A stretch of 64,000 nucleotides of DNA from Gloeocapsopsis crepidinum LEGE 06123 (GTDB lineage Bacteria > Cyanobacteriota > Cyanobacteriia > Cyanobacteriales > Chroococcidiopsidaceae): assembly GCF_015207655.1 (NCBI RefSeq), contig NZ_JADEWN010000016.1, positions 18,184-82,183 of the forward strand, read 5' to 3'. The first letter of the stretch is position 1; each line of letters starts with the position of its first letter. The notes under the pieces are model-generated. The model had not been told where the DNA came from. It was given only the letters and a program-made list of their open reading frames with translations, and did no database searches. Of the stretch, positions 42,766-50,927 are shown in pieces. A program made the translations under genes and the position numbers.

Positions 42766-43288
42766 AGTCTAAGCTTCATTTAGTCTGAGTAGGCTACTAG
42801 TATCCTCTGACCAGTCAAGACAAAATGACTGGTTAGAGCTTCTTGTCTGTCAGAAAACTGAAAAGTAATGTTAAAAACTGTTAACAGGTGACTCAGAAGA
42901 TGAACTAAATGCCGCAAAATATTTGCGGAAGGTAACTGTATCTGCAAGCTTAATGTATCTCTAGTTACGCAGGTAGCTGGTAAATGTCTAGACGAAAGCA
43001 GTGAATTAGCTGGCAAGTCAAAGCAAAAAGCTTAAGCATAGATACAGCTAGCCAAGGTAATACTACTGTTATAAAAAACACCTTGGAAAAACTGGGAACT
43101 CTCCCCAAATGGAGTGCGCAAGTAGCGGAATTCCGCGCAGTGGCATCCAGAAAGTTGAGTAAATTTCTACTAGCAATACCCAGCACTTGAGTTACTCAAG
43201 GTGTGTGCTAGCAGTCTCGAATTACTGTCAAAGTAAGTACGGGAAACTAAATAAACCTGGTTTCATTAATTTTTGGAGGAATCGGTTA
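42766..43288. other. apcE-apcA spacer with 5' leader of apcABC
   Basis: 523 bp without a gene. It holds a strong hairpin just after apcE and the ribosome site GGAGGA (43275-43280) of apcA. The length suggests a separate, strong apcA promoter with a long leader, as known for apc operons, but I could not fix its -10 and -35. Confidence 0.5.
42805..42838 (+). terminator. Hairpin after apcE
   Basis: CTCTGACCAGTCA (42805-42817) pairs with TGACTGGTTAGAG (42826-42838), 13 pairs with one G-T, 8-base loop. No T-run follows, so RNA processing, 3'-end protection or partial termination is more likely than a classic terminator. Confidence 0.55.
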
Positions 43289-43774
43289 ATGAGTATCGTC
43301 ACGAAATCGATCGTGAATGCGGATGCCGAAGCTCGCTACCTCAGCCCTGGTGAGCTCGATCGGATCAAGAGCTTTGTTACTAGTGGTGAGCGCCGTTTAC
43401 GGATTGCTCAGACCCTAACAGACAACCGCGAGCGTATTGTTAAGCAAGCCGGCGATCAATTATTCCAAAAGCGTCCTGATGTTGTTTCCCCTGGTGGAAA
43501 CGCCTATGGTCAGGAAATGACTGCAACTTGCTTGCGCGATATGGATTATTACTTACGTTTGATCACCTACGGAGTTGTCGCTGGTGATGTTACACCAATT
43601 GAAGAAATTGGTGTTGTTGGCGTCCGCGAAATGTATAAGTCACTCGGCACTCCGATTGAAGCAGTTGCTGAAAGTGTCCGAGCAATGAAGAATGTTGCTA
43701 CCTCGATGATGTCTTCGGAAGATGCTTCTGAAGCTGGCTCTTACTTTGACTATCTAGTCGGTGCTATGCAGTAG
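43289..43774 (+). CDS. apcA: Allophycocyanin alpha subunit
   Basis: 161 residues from ATG 43289, with GGAGGA eight bases upstream. A longer frame back to 43187 is not used, since those residues do not belong to the family. The globin-like phycobiliprotein starts [20 protein letters not shown]. The chromophore Cys is in [20 protein letters not shown] (~Cys81). It forms trimeric discs of the phycobilisome core with ApcB. apcB follows 63 bp later. Confidence 0.98.
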   Translation: MSIVTKSIVNADAEARYLSPGELDRIKSFVTSGERRLRIAQTLTDNRERIVKQAGDQLFQKRPDVVSPGGNAYGQEMTATCLRDMDYYLRLITYGVVAGDVTPIEEIGVVGVREMYKSLGTPIEAVAESVRAMKNVATSMMSSEDASEAGSYFDYLVGAMQ

Positions 43775-43837
43775 GGTGTGAGAACCTACTTCTCAAACTA
43801 ACAATTGCAACACGGTGGGAAATAAGGAATTAAAACC

Positions 43838-44323
43838 ATGCAAGACGCGATTACATCAGTAATTAATGCTTCAGACGTACAAGGTAAGTACCTTGACAAC
43901 TCCGCTATGGAGAAGCTAAAAGGCTACTTCCAAACAGGCGAACTACGAGTGCGTGCTGCTACAACAATCAGTGCTAATGCAGCAGCAATTGTTAAAGAAG
44001 CAGTAGCAAAGTCTCTACTTTACTCTGATATCACTCGCCCAGGCGGCAACATGTATACGACTCGCCGCTATGCTGCTTGCATCCGCGACCTTGACTACTA
44101 CTTGCGCTACTCGACTTATGCCATGTTAGCGGGAGATCCTTCTATCCTTGATGAGCGCGTACTTAACGGTCTTAAAGAAACATACAATTCTTTGGGTGTT
44201 CCTATCGGCGCAACAGTACAAGCTATCCAAGCAATGAAAGAAGTAACTGCTAGTTTAGTAGGTCCTGATGCTGGTAAGGAAATGGGTGTTTACTTTGACT
44301 ATATCTGCTCTGGCTTGAGCTAA
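43838..44323 (+). CDS. apcB: Allophycocyanin beta subunit
   Basis: 161 residues. Starts [20 protein letters not shown]. The chromophore Cys is in [20 protein letters not shown], and the Asn of NMYTTRRYA is the position methylated in beta subunits. The C-terminus [12 protein letters not shown] is typical. It pairs with ApcA in the core cylinders. A stable hairpin lies between it and apcC. Confidence 0.98.
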   Translation: MQDAITSVINASDVQGKYLDNSAMEKLKGYFQTGELRVRAATTISANAAAIVKEAVAKSLLYSDITRPGGNMYTTRRYAACIRDLDYYLRYSTYAMLAGDPSILDERVLNGLKETYNSLGVPIGATVQAIQAMKEVTASLVGPDAGKEMGVYFDYICSGLS

Positions 44324-44638
44324 GCTTTGTTCCTCTTGATAACAGAGAATAGCTAAAGCTTCAAGGTAATTCTCCTTAAATTAAGGTCTGGAAGTTGATC
44401 GTGAGTGTTCAGACATGTTACCGCTTATTCAAAGCCTCAATGTGAGGCAATAAGTGTTAAGAGGTTTGGCATTGACGCTTTACTTCCAGCCTTTGAGCAA
44501 TTAACTGAAATTGTTCGCTTATTAAAGAATTGTGTAAGCAAAGCATGAGAAAATAGGGTAGCAGTGGTATTTTGTTGCCCTCAAATCAATTGAAATCAAA
44601 AATTTTTCTAATTCAATAATCCAGGAGAGAGTTAACCA
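44324..44638. other. apcB-apcC spacer
   Basis: 315 bp with a clear interrupted hairpin at 44424-44454 and AGGAG (44623-44627) before apcC. No gene. The antisense frame at 44522-44761 overlaps apcC and is not real. Confidence 0.5.
44424..44454 (+). terminator. Hairpin between apcB and apcC
   Basis: CTTATT (44424-44429) and GCCTCA (44434-44439) pair with TGAGGC (44443-44448) and AATAAG (44449-44454), with a 4-base bulge and a 3-base loop. No strong T-run follows. It may stabilise the abundant apcAB message or reduce read-through into apcC. Confidence 0.6.
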
Positions 44639-44842
44639 ATGCGGATGTTTAAGGTTACTGCCTGTGTTCCTAGTCAAACACGGATTAGAACACAGCGGGA
44701 GTTGCAAAACACCTACTTCACTAAGCTCGTTCCTTACGACAACTGGTTTCGGGAACAGCAACGGATCATGAAAATGGGTGGCAAGATTGTTAAGGTGGAA
44801 CTGGCTACAGGAAAACCTGGAATGAATACAGGGCTGCTGTAA
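44639..44842 (+). CDS. apcC: Phycobilisome core small linker (L-C)
   Basis: 67 residues: MRMFKVTACVPSQTRIRTQR, then ELQNTYFTKLVPYDNWFREQ and ending MNTGLL. It is the small CpcD-like linker that caps allophycocyanin trimers in core cylinders. It needs to be less abundant than ApcA/ApcB, in line with the hairpin upstream. An intrinsic terminator follows 27 bp after the stop. Confidence 0.97.
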   Translation: MRMFKVTACVPSQTRIRTQRELQNTYFTKLVPYDNWFREQQRIMKMGGKIVKVELATGKPGMNTGLL

Positions 44843-44869
44843 TTAATTTTTAAATTTATAATCAGTGTT

Positions 44870-44899
44870 AAGAGGTCTTAAAAGACCTCTTTATTTGTA
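44870..44899 (+). terminator. Intrinsic terminator of apcABC
   Basis: AAGAGGTCTT (44870-44879) pairs with AAGACCTCTT (44882-44891), and ttattt follows. It is a perfect 10 bp stem. Confidence 0.85.
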
Positions 44900-44943
44900 T
44901 CTGTAGCAAGTTAACAATTCTTATAAAAACTTTTGACGTGGTA

Positions 44944-44969
44944 TTGAATAATGCGATCGCATTATTCAA
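44944..44969. promoter_or_regulatory. 26-base perfect palindrome centred on HIP1, upstream of ftsW
   Basis: TTGAATAATGCGA (44944-44956) followed directly by its complement TCGCATTATTCAA. The centre is the HIP1 octamer gcgatcgc. It lies 43 bp before the GTG start of ftsW and 52 bp after the apcC terminator. Function unknown. Confidence 0.6.
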
Positions 44970-45012
44970 ATAACCGCTATACTCCTAATGTTATAAATTC
45001 GACTTAATTGCC

Positions 45013-46185
45013 GTGCAGATCCGTCAACTCATTCCTTTCTTTGACAAATCTGTGGCTGGATGGGTCAACGAAGCCCGTCTATTGCGCTGGCTAACTTTAC
45101 TGTGGTTATTCATGGGGTTAGTCATTCTGTTTTCTGCGTCCTATCCAGTCGCTGATATAAAGTATGGAGATGGGCTGTATTTCCTCAAGCGCCAACTAAT
45201 AGGGGCAGCTATTGGTTTGGTAGCATTTAACTTTCTTGTCCATTCACCTTTACGTTCAGTTTTGAATATCGCGCATTGGGGTGTATTAGTTCTTTTAGGA
45301 TTAATTTTTATGACACTTATTCCAGGCGTGGGAGTAGAGATTGAGGGGGCTAGACGTTGGTTATCTGTTATGGGGATTTTGATTCAACCTTCTGAGTTAA
45401 TCAAGCCGTTTCTAATCTTACAAAGTGCCCGTGTTTTTGGGCAATGGCATAGAATTCGCTGGAATGCCCGCTTATTTTGGCTAATAGTTTTTGCGCTGAT
45501 GTTGGCAGGAATTCTCCGCCAGCCAAATTTAAGTACAACAGCGCTTTGTGGAATGGCACTTTGGTTAGTAGCACTTGCAGCAGGTTTACCTTATTTTCAG
45601 TTAATAGGAACCGCTTTACTCGGTATATTAGTAGCTGTAACAAGCATTAGCTTAAATCCTTATCAACTTGTGCGAGTCATTTCCTTTCGCAATCCTTGGA
45701 TAGATCCGGCAAAGAGTGGCTATCAGTTGGTTCAAAGTCTGCTTGCAGTTGGTTCTGGTGGAACTTGGGGTGCTGGATTTGGACTGTCGCAACAAAAATT
45801 GTTTTATTTGCCAATTCAAGATACTGACTTTATTTTTGCAATTTTCGCAGAAGAGTTTGGCTTTGTTGGGGGCGTGTTATTGTTGTTTCTTTTGGTTGTG
45901 TATGCAACGATCGCTTTAGTTGTGGCACTCAAAGCATGGAACCCAGTAAATAGATTAATCGCAATTGGCGCAATGATTTTCTTAGTAGGACAATCAATGC
46001 TTCACATCGGCGTTTCTACAGGAGTTTTACCTACAACAGGTTTACCACTCCCCTTCATTAGCTACGGCAGTAATTCAATCATTGCTAGCTTGATGATTGC
46101 CGGATTATTGATCCGTGTTGCAAGAGAAAATGCGGACACTCAAGTTGTGACACTACCAGGACGTGCCACGAGTAGACAACTTTAA
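45013..46185 (+). CDS. ftsW: Peptidoglycan glycosyltransferase FtsW
   Basis: 390 residues, starting at GTG 45013. A SEDS-family protein with about ten membrane helices that polymerises lipid II at the division septum. Signatures: EGARRWLSVMGILIQPSELIK (ending at the SEDS Lys), FRNPWIDPAKSGYQLVQSL, GFVGGVLLLFLLV and STGVLPTTGLPLPFISYGSN. RodA is the alternative, but the family pattern and solitary context fit the FtsW-type gene. ccdA follows 64 bp later. Confidence 0.92.
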   Translation: MQIRQLIPFFDKSVAGWVNEARLLRWLTLLWLFMGLVILFSASYPVADIKYGDGLYFLKRQLIGAAIGLVAFNFLVHSPLRSVLNIAHWGVLVLLGLIFMTLIPGVGVEIEGARRWLSVMGILIQPSELIKPFLILQSARVFGQWHRIRWNARLFWLIVFALMLAGILRQPNLSTTALCGMALWLVALAAGLPYFQLIGTALLGILVAVTSISLNPYQLVRVISFRNPWIDPAKSGYQLVQSLLAVGSGGTWGAGFGLSQQKLFYLPIQDTDFIFAIFAEEFGFVGGVLLLFLLVVYATIALVVALKAWNPVNRLIAIGAMIFLVGQSMLHIGVSTGVLPTTGLPLPFISYGSNSIIASLMIAGLLIRVARENADTQVVTLPGRATSRQL

Positions 46186-46249
46186 TGCCTTACTTAGATG
46201 TGACTAAGCTAAGATTGAAGCAGAATCAGCCTTTCAATGTATCTGCTCC

Positions 46250-46987
46250 ATGCTTGAGATTTGGCAAACTCGGTTATATGAACTCGAACATTTTGCAAAT
46301 ACACTAGTATCCAACCAATTGACGCATCTTGGTTGGTTGAGTGTTGGTATCATTTTTACTGCTGGCTTATTGACTAGCTTGACACCGTGTATGCTATCGA
46401 TGCTACCGATTACAGTGGGCTACATTGGTGGTTATGAAGCAGAAAGCCGCTGGCACGCCATGCGAATGTCTACTTGGTTTGCTCTGGGTTTAGCAACTAC
46501 CTTAGCAGCATTAGGCATTGCCGCAGCTTTTTTAGGACGAGTTTACGGACAAGTAGGTATTGGGCTGCCCATTGTTGTCAGTATTGTCGCAATTTTAATG
46601 GGGTTGAATCTACTTGAAGCATTGCCCTTACAATTTCCATCATTCGGGAGTGTGGAATGGTCGCAAGATTTGCCTCCTGGAGTTCGTTCATACCTTGTTG
46701 GTTTAAGCTTTGGTGTGGTTGCTTCGCCGTGTAGTACACCCGTATTAGCCACTTTGCTTGCTTGGGTGGCAACAACGCAAGATTTAATGCTTGGTGCTAC
46801 TTTACTTCTTGCATATACAGTTGGTTATGTCATGCCATTAATCTTGGCAGGAACTTTTACAGTTGCTATCAAAAAACTGTTAGGATTGCGCCGCTGGTCA
46901 AGTTGGATTACACCTGTAAGTGGAGCGCTACTTGTTGGTTTTGGTGTTTTTTCGCTTTTGTCTCGCATTCCAGTAGGAATTATTTAA
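46250..46987 (+). CDS. ccdA: Cytochrome c biogenesis protein CcdA
   Basis: 245 residues with six membrane helices. The two functional Cys are in [19 protein letters not shown] and [15 protein letters not shown]. CcdA carries electrons across the membrane so that apocytochrome haem-binding Cys can be reduced in the lumen. It is followed, 4 bp later, by ccs1, the haem ligation component of system II. Together they serve cytochrome c6, c550 and cytochrome f. Confidence 0.96.
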   Translation: MLEIWQTRLYELEHFANTLVSNQLTHLGWLSVGIIFTAGLLTSLTPCMLSMLPITVGYIGGYEAESRWHAMRMSTWFALGLATTLAALGIAAAFLGRVYGQVGIGLPIVVSIVAILMGLNLLEALPLQFPSFGSVEWSQDLPPGVRSYLVGLSFGVVASPCSTPVLATLLAWVATTQDLMLGATLLLAYTVGYVMPLILAGTFTVAIKKLLGLRRWSSWITPVSGALLVGFGVFSLLSRIPVGII

Positions 46988-46991
46988 GTCG

Positions 46992-48389
46992 ATGTCTTTG
47001 GATTCTGCTAAGTCAAATTTGTGGTTGTCGCTGCGGCGCTTTTTTCGGCGTGAGTTTTTACCTGTACTGACGGACTTACGTTTGGCAATTGTCTTGTTGC
47101 TAGCGATCGCCGTTTTTAGTATTTCTGGTACTGTCATTGAACAAGGACAATCAGTTCCGTTTTACCAGGCAAATTATCCTGAAGAACCAGCATTATTTGG
47201 CTTTCTTAGCTGGAAAGTCTTGCTGAGTTTAGGGCTAGATCATGTTTATCGAACATGGTGGTTTTTGGCACTGCTGATTTTATTCGGTTCCAGCTTAACT
47301 GCTTGTACATTTAGACGCCAATTACCTGCACTGAAATGGTTCGCGCGGACTTGGAAGTTTTACAAACAACCACAGCAGTTTCGGAAGTTTGCATTGAGTG
47401 CAGAAGTTGACCGCACACCTCTGGATAACTTAGTACCTTTTTTGGAAAAACGCTATCAAGTCTTTCGTGAAGGAGACGCGCTTTACGCTAGTCGAGGTCT
47501 TGTTGGACGTGTTGGACCAATTGTTGTCCATGCTAGTATGATTTTGATTCTTGTGGGCGCAATTTGGGGAGCGTTGACAGGCTTCATGGCGCAAGAAATG
47601 GTTGCGAGTGGAGAAAGTTTTAAAGTTCAAAATATTGTTGATGCTGGTCCTTGGGCAACACCACAAATTCCTCAAGATTGGTCTGTACGAGTTAATAGAT
47701 TTTGGATCGACTATACGCCTACTGGCGGAATCGACCAATTTTATTCAGATTTATCTGTGATTGACAATCAAGGGCAAGAAGTTAAGCACAAAAAGATTTT
47801 TGTTAATGAACCGCTACGTCATCGTGGTGTCACTTTTTATCAAACTGACTGGGGAATTGCAGCGATTCGCATTCGACTGAACAAAAGCCCCATTTTGCAA
47901 TTACCAATGGCACGGTTAAACACCAATGGACAAGGACGTCTTTGGGCAACTTGGATTCCCACAAAACCTGACTTGAGTGCAGGGGTTTCACTTGTTGCTA
48001 GAGATCTACAAGGAATGCTACTGCTATACGACACAACAGGGCAATTAATCAATACTGTGCGCCCTGGAATGGCTGTTGAGGTCAACGGTGTTAAGTTGAA
48101 GATCGAAGAAGTTGTCGGTAGTACAGGGTTACAGATTAAAGCCGATCCAGGAATTCCCTTTGTTTATTCAGGTTTTGGCTTGCTGATGTTAGGTGTCATT
48201 ATGAGTTACGTCTCTCATTCACAAGTTTGGGCATTACAAAAAGATGGCAAGCTTTACATCGGTGGTAAAACAAATCGCGCTCACGTTGCTTTTGAACGAG
48301 AGTTCTTGACACTATTAGAGCAGTTAGGACAAAAACAGATAATAGAAGAACACAACTCTGTGCAGGCGATCGCCAATCAGGATGCTTAG
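46992..48389 (+). CDS. ccs1: Cytochrome c biogenesis protein Ccs1 (ResB family)
   Basis: 465 residues; also called ccsB. It has N-terminal membrane helices ([40 protein letters not shown]), one in the middle ([19 protein letters not shown]) and one near the end, with a large lumenal domain (~200-400) containing [18 protein letters not shown]. It works with CcsA in attaching haem to apocytochromes c. The upstream gene is ccdA. The 3' end overlaps queF on the other strand by 4 bp. Confidence 0.95.
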   Translation: MSLDSAKSNLWLSLRRFFRREFLPVLTDLRLAIVLLLAIAVFSISGTVIEQGQSVPFYQANYPEEPALFGFLSWKVLLSLGLDHVYRTWWFLALLILFGSSLTACTFRRQLPALKWFARTWKFYKQPQQFRKFALSAEVDRTPLDNLVPFLEKRYQVFREGDALYASRGLVGRVGPIVVHASMILILVGAIWGALTGFMAQEMVASGESFKVQNIVDAGPWATPQIPQDWSVRVNRFWIDYTPTGGIDQFYSDLSVIDNQGQEVKHKKIFVNEPLRHRGVTFYQTDWGIAAIRIRLNKSPILQLPMARLNTNGQGRLWATWIPTKPDLSAGVSLVARDLQGMLLLYDTTGQLINTVRPGMAVEVNGVKLKIEEVVGSTGLQIKADPGIPFVYSGFGLLMLGVIMSYVSHSQVWALQKDGKLYIGGKTNRAHVAFEREFLTLLEQLGQKQIIEEHNSVQAIANQDA

Positions 48390-48853
48390 TTTTTTACAGT
48401 TAATGTATTACTCGACTCACGTTTATGAGTTACTTCGATAACGGTGTGAACGTTGCCGCGAGGATTAAAGTCACCCTTAATTGAGATTTCCAACGGATCG
48501 CAGGCGGCGACAAAGTCATCTAAAATTTGATTAATAGATTCTTCGTGTGAAATATAGCGATCGCGGTAACTGTTGATATATAGTTTAATCGCTTTAAGTT
48601 CTACGACTCGCTCGTTAGGAACATAAGTAATATAGATTGTGGCAAAGTCAGGATAGCCAGAGAAAGGACATTTACAAGTAAACTCCGGTAAAGTAATGTG
48701 AACGTGGTACCAGCGTCCAATACGAGGATTAGGAAACGTAATCAGCTTTCCTTCAGCGATTTGACGTTCGCCATACTTTTGCTCAGTAGCTTCATTACTC
48801 TCTGCTAAGCTCGAATCTGATGCACTTTGCACTAAGCTTGAATCATTACTCAT
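48386..48853 (-). CDS. queF: NADPH-dependent 7-cyano-7-deazaguanine reductase
   Basis: 155 residues from ATG 48853. A TTG at 48874 would extend it by seven residues into the upstream gene. QueF reduces preQ0 to preQ1 for queuosine in tRNA. The catalytic Cys lies in [18 protein letters not shown], and [20 protein letters not shown] is the family substrate-binding motif. This is the short, single-domain type. The ~30-residue N-terminus is Ser/Glu-rich and variable. Confidence 0.96.
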   Translation of the reverse strand: MSNDSSLVQSASDSSLAESNEATEQKYGERQIAEGKLITFPNPRIGRWYHVHITLPEFTCKCPFSGYPDFATIYITYVPNERVVELKAIKLYINSYRDRYISHEESINQILDDFVAACDPLEISIKGDFNPRGNVHTVIEVTHKRESSNTLTVKN

Positions 48854-48858
48854 AGTTT

Positions 48859-49254
48859 TTAATACTGCTCCCAATCTGGACAGTTATTATCATCCCAACC
48901 ATAAGGATGCATTGCACAAACTAATAAGTTTCCGTTGTACACTTGACCGTGGTAATGATGACAACCGATACAGGCAGGATTTTGCTCTGGACTAGGCTCA
49001 ACTTCGTACGGAAAAGAATGTTCAGCTTCTCCCACAAAGTCTTCTAATTCCCAGTAAACTTCAAGCAATGGATCAGCTAAATCATTTAAATATTGGTCAA
49101 TTTCTATGGCGATCGTGTTGTGTACTTGCTCAGTTATTTCTTCAGAAATCTCAAATACTGAATCTACAGCATCTGACACTCCTTGAAAAAACCGTTCTAC
49201 TTCATCTGCTACCGTCTCTAGCATTTCAAAAAGGTCTTTTTGCCACTTTTCCAT
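48859..49254 (-). CDS. Conserved hypothetical protein with four-cysteine C-terminal motif
   Basis: 131 residues. The first ~80 are helical and acidic (DEVERFFQGVSDAVDSVFEI and onward). The C-terminal 40 carry Cys95, Cys98, Cys113 and Cys125 in ACIGCHHYHGQVYNGN and VCAMHPYGWDDNNCPDW, with several His, which would suit a zinc or iron-sulfur site. No known family name is recognised. It ends 5 bp before the queF ATG. Confidence 0.75.
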   Translation of the reverse strand: MEKWQKDLFEMLETVADEVERFFQGVSDAVDSVFEISEEITEQVHNTIAIEIDQYLNDLADPLLEVYWELEDFVGEAEHSFPYEVEPSPEQNPACIGCHHYHGQVYNGNLLVCAMHPYGWDDNNCPDWEQY

Positions 49255-49382
49255 AAACGAGTACGTCCTTGCTTACTCCCAAAGGGACGCGATCAGCTAC
49301 CAATTTAGTTAAGTCAGCCTGCCCTATTCAATTTATAGTTTACAAACAATAGTGAACAAAAGCAGTCATCAATTTTGTACGT

Positions 49383-49760
49383 TTATTGTTGTCGCTTAAG
49401 TCTTTGTAGTTCTTCTTGTAGTCCTAACACTTGCTGACGCAGGCTATCTACATCTTGGTCTTCCTGCTGCACTGTAGTTGGTTCGTCGTCGGTCAAAATT
49501 TCAATGCGGCGTGGTTCTCTATTTTGGGCACTAGAGCTTGGTTCATTTGCAGAGGGTTGTTGTGCTTGTTGCATCAAATCTTCTACAAATCTTTTGGCTT
49601 CATCAGTGGTCATCTCACCACGAGAAACCATTTCATCGGCTAACTTTTGTGCTTGCGATCGCAACTCTGCTAATTTGACACCTGCTTTCTCACCTGCATA
49701 AGAAGCTAGCCCAACGCCGAGATAAAAAGCTCTTTGTACTACATCTCCAAATCCAGGCAT
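49383..49760 (-). CDS. Phasin-like / coiled-coil hypothetical protein
   Basis: 125 residues. Residues 5-65 (VQRAFYLGVGLASYAGEKAG, then AQKLADEMVSRGEMTTDEA) resemble the PhaF/PhaI-type phasin or granule-associated helical family. A Ser/Gln-rich linker follows, and the end is a short coiled coil (SLRQQVLGLQEELQRLKRQ). Many cyanobacteria without PHA also have such proteins, so a granule role is not certain. The start is 25 bp from the SRP RNA. Confidence 0.7.
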   Translation of the reverse strand: MPGFGDVVQRAFYLGVGLASYAGEKAGVKLAELRSQAQKLADEMVSRGEMTTDEAKRFVEDLMQQAQQPSANEPSSSAQNREPRRIEILTDDEPTTVQQEDQDVDSLRQQVLGLQEELQRLKRQQ

Positions 49761-49784
49761 GGCAACGATCTGCTCCCTAAACTA

Positions 49785-49881
49785 AGGCGACCCGGAGTCC
49801 ACGCCTATCACAAGCATCCCGTATTGCTGCTACCTTCCGGTCCTGACAAGGTTTGGGCGTTATAATCGCATGGGTCCAGGT
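49785..49881 (-). ncRNA. ffs: Signal recognition particle RNA (4.5S, small bacterial type)
   Basis: The conserved loop CTTGTCAGGACCGGAAGGTA, then GCAGCA is present on the minus strand, and GACCC (start, ~49874) pairs with GGGTC (end, ~49790) to close the hairpin. About 97 bases. With Ffh it targets membrane proteins co-translationally. The exact ends are estimated from pairing. Confidence 0.92.
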
Positions 49882-49901
49882 CTAAACCTAGCATAACACG
49901 G

Positions 49902-49966
49902 AGTTTTGAGTTTTGAATGTTGAGTTTTGATTGAAACTGTTCTGGATGATGGAGTTTTGAGTGTTC
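49902..49966. repeat. STRR-like repeat (gagtttt family)
   Basis: Imperfect copies of gagttttgagttttgaatgt and tgatggagttttgagtgttc in the gap between the SRP RNA and yciI-like gene. The motif occurs also at 13713, 25121 and near 56480. Confidence 0.55.
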
Positions 49967-50035
49967 TTTGTCAATAACCAATTAGCACTTAGCAATTACC
50001 TTCTTGAACTTAGTTTTTATCTATCTACTCAATTC

Positions 50036-50302
50036 CTACTCAACTACAACTTGCCATTGGTAAAGCTTATATTGCACACAACCGTTTTGAATTAAAGGAT
50101 CTTTTGCCACGATTGCTTTTGCTTCTTCCAGTGATTCGGCTTGAAAGATCATCATGCCGCCGCCGCGCTGTGCCCAGTAGCCACTACGGGCTTGATGTCC
50201 GTTGGCAATTAATTCTTTGACATAAGCTTTGTGAGCAGGTATGTGTTGGTCAAACTCTGGCTTTTCGACTATGCCCTTTTCAATTTTGACAAACCAAGGC
50301 AT
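50036..50302 (-). CDS. YciI family protein
   Basis: 88 residues with the YCII pattern: PWFVKIEKGIVEKPEFDQHI, HKAYVKELIANGHQARSGYW, GGGMMIFQAESLEEAKAIVA and KDPLIQNGCVQYKLYQWQVV. The ferredoxin-like fold with His and Asp in the H-x-x-Y and D-P motifs is found in small enzymes and in domains of unknown role. Its actual activity is unknown. Confidence 0.88.
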   Translation of the reverse strand: MPWFVKIEKGIVEKPEFDQHIPAHKAYVKELIANGHQARSGYWAQRGGGMMIFQAESLEEAKAIVAKDPLIQNGCVQYKLYQWQVVVE

Positions 50303-50362
50303 TTATGTTACTAATCCTCAGCATTAATATAAAAAAGAAGTTTTTGCAGGTTATCAGAAACC

Positions 50363-50920
50363 TTGGCTCAAATAACCAATCGCTATTTTATTGCTTTATT
50401 GCCACCACTGGAAATTCAAACTTCTGTGCGAGACATCCAGCAACATTTTGCTGAACATTATAGTAGCCGAGGTGCATTACGATCGCCACCTCATATTACA
50501 TTACAGCCACCATTTCTTTGGGAAGTTGAGCGTGTTAATGAACTAGAAAGTCATCTCAAAAATTTTGTTCAGCAGCGATCGCTAGTACCCGTTGTCCTAG
50601 ACGGATTTGGTGCTTTCTCACCACGTGTCATTTACATTAATGTACGCAAATCTCTAGAACTACTAAATGTACAAGCTGACTTAATGATACATTGTGAATT
50701 ATTAGGAATTGTCGATCCTGTTTCTAAAACACGTCCTTTTGCCCCACATATGACTGTTGCATTTCGAGATTTAACGCGGCAGAACTTTAAAGCAGCATGG
50801 ACACAGTTTCAACACCAGCAGTTGTATTTCGAGTTTACAGCAAGTGGTGTGACGTTATTAATACATAATGGCAAACAGTGGATTGTGCGTACTATTTTTC
50901 CATTTACTTTCAACAATTAG
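50363..50920 (+). CDS. 2'-5' RNA ligase family protein (2H phosphoesterase)
   Basis: 185 residues, starting at TTG 50363 because no ATG precedes the conserved ITNRYFIALLPPLEIQ. The two His-x-Thr motifs of the 2H superfamily are present: PPHITLQPPF and APHMTVAFRDL. Members have cyclic phosphodiesterase or ligase activity on RNA ends or nucleotides. The product substrate is unknown. It is convergent with the Rubisco activase gene (7 bp gap). Confidence 0.88.
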   Translation: MAQITNRYFIALLPPLEIQTSVRDIQQHFAEHYSSRGALRSPPHITLQPPFLWEVERVNELESHLKNFVQQRSLVPVVLDGFGAFSPRVIYINVRKSLELLNVQADLMIHCELLGIVDPVSKTRPFAPHMTVAFRDLTRQNFKAAWTQFQHQQLYFEFTASGVTLLIHNGKQWIVRTIFPFTFNN

Positions 50921-50927
50921 CTAATTG

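Noticed and set aside
43187..43288. 34-residue N-terminal extension of apcA
   Set aside because: ATG 43289 has GGAGGA at the right distance and matches the conserved N-terminus.
44522..44761. 79-codon minus-strand frame
   Set aside because: Antisense to apcC, which is certain.
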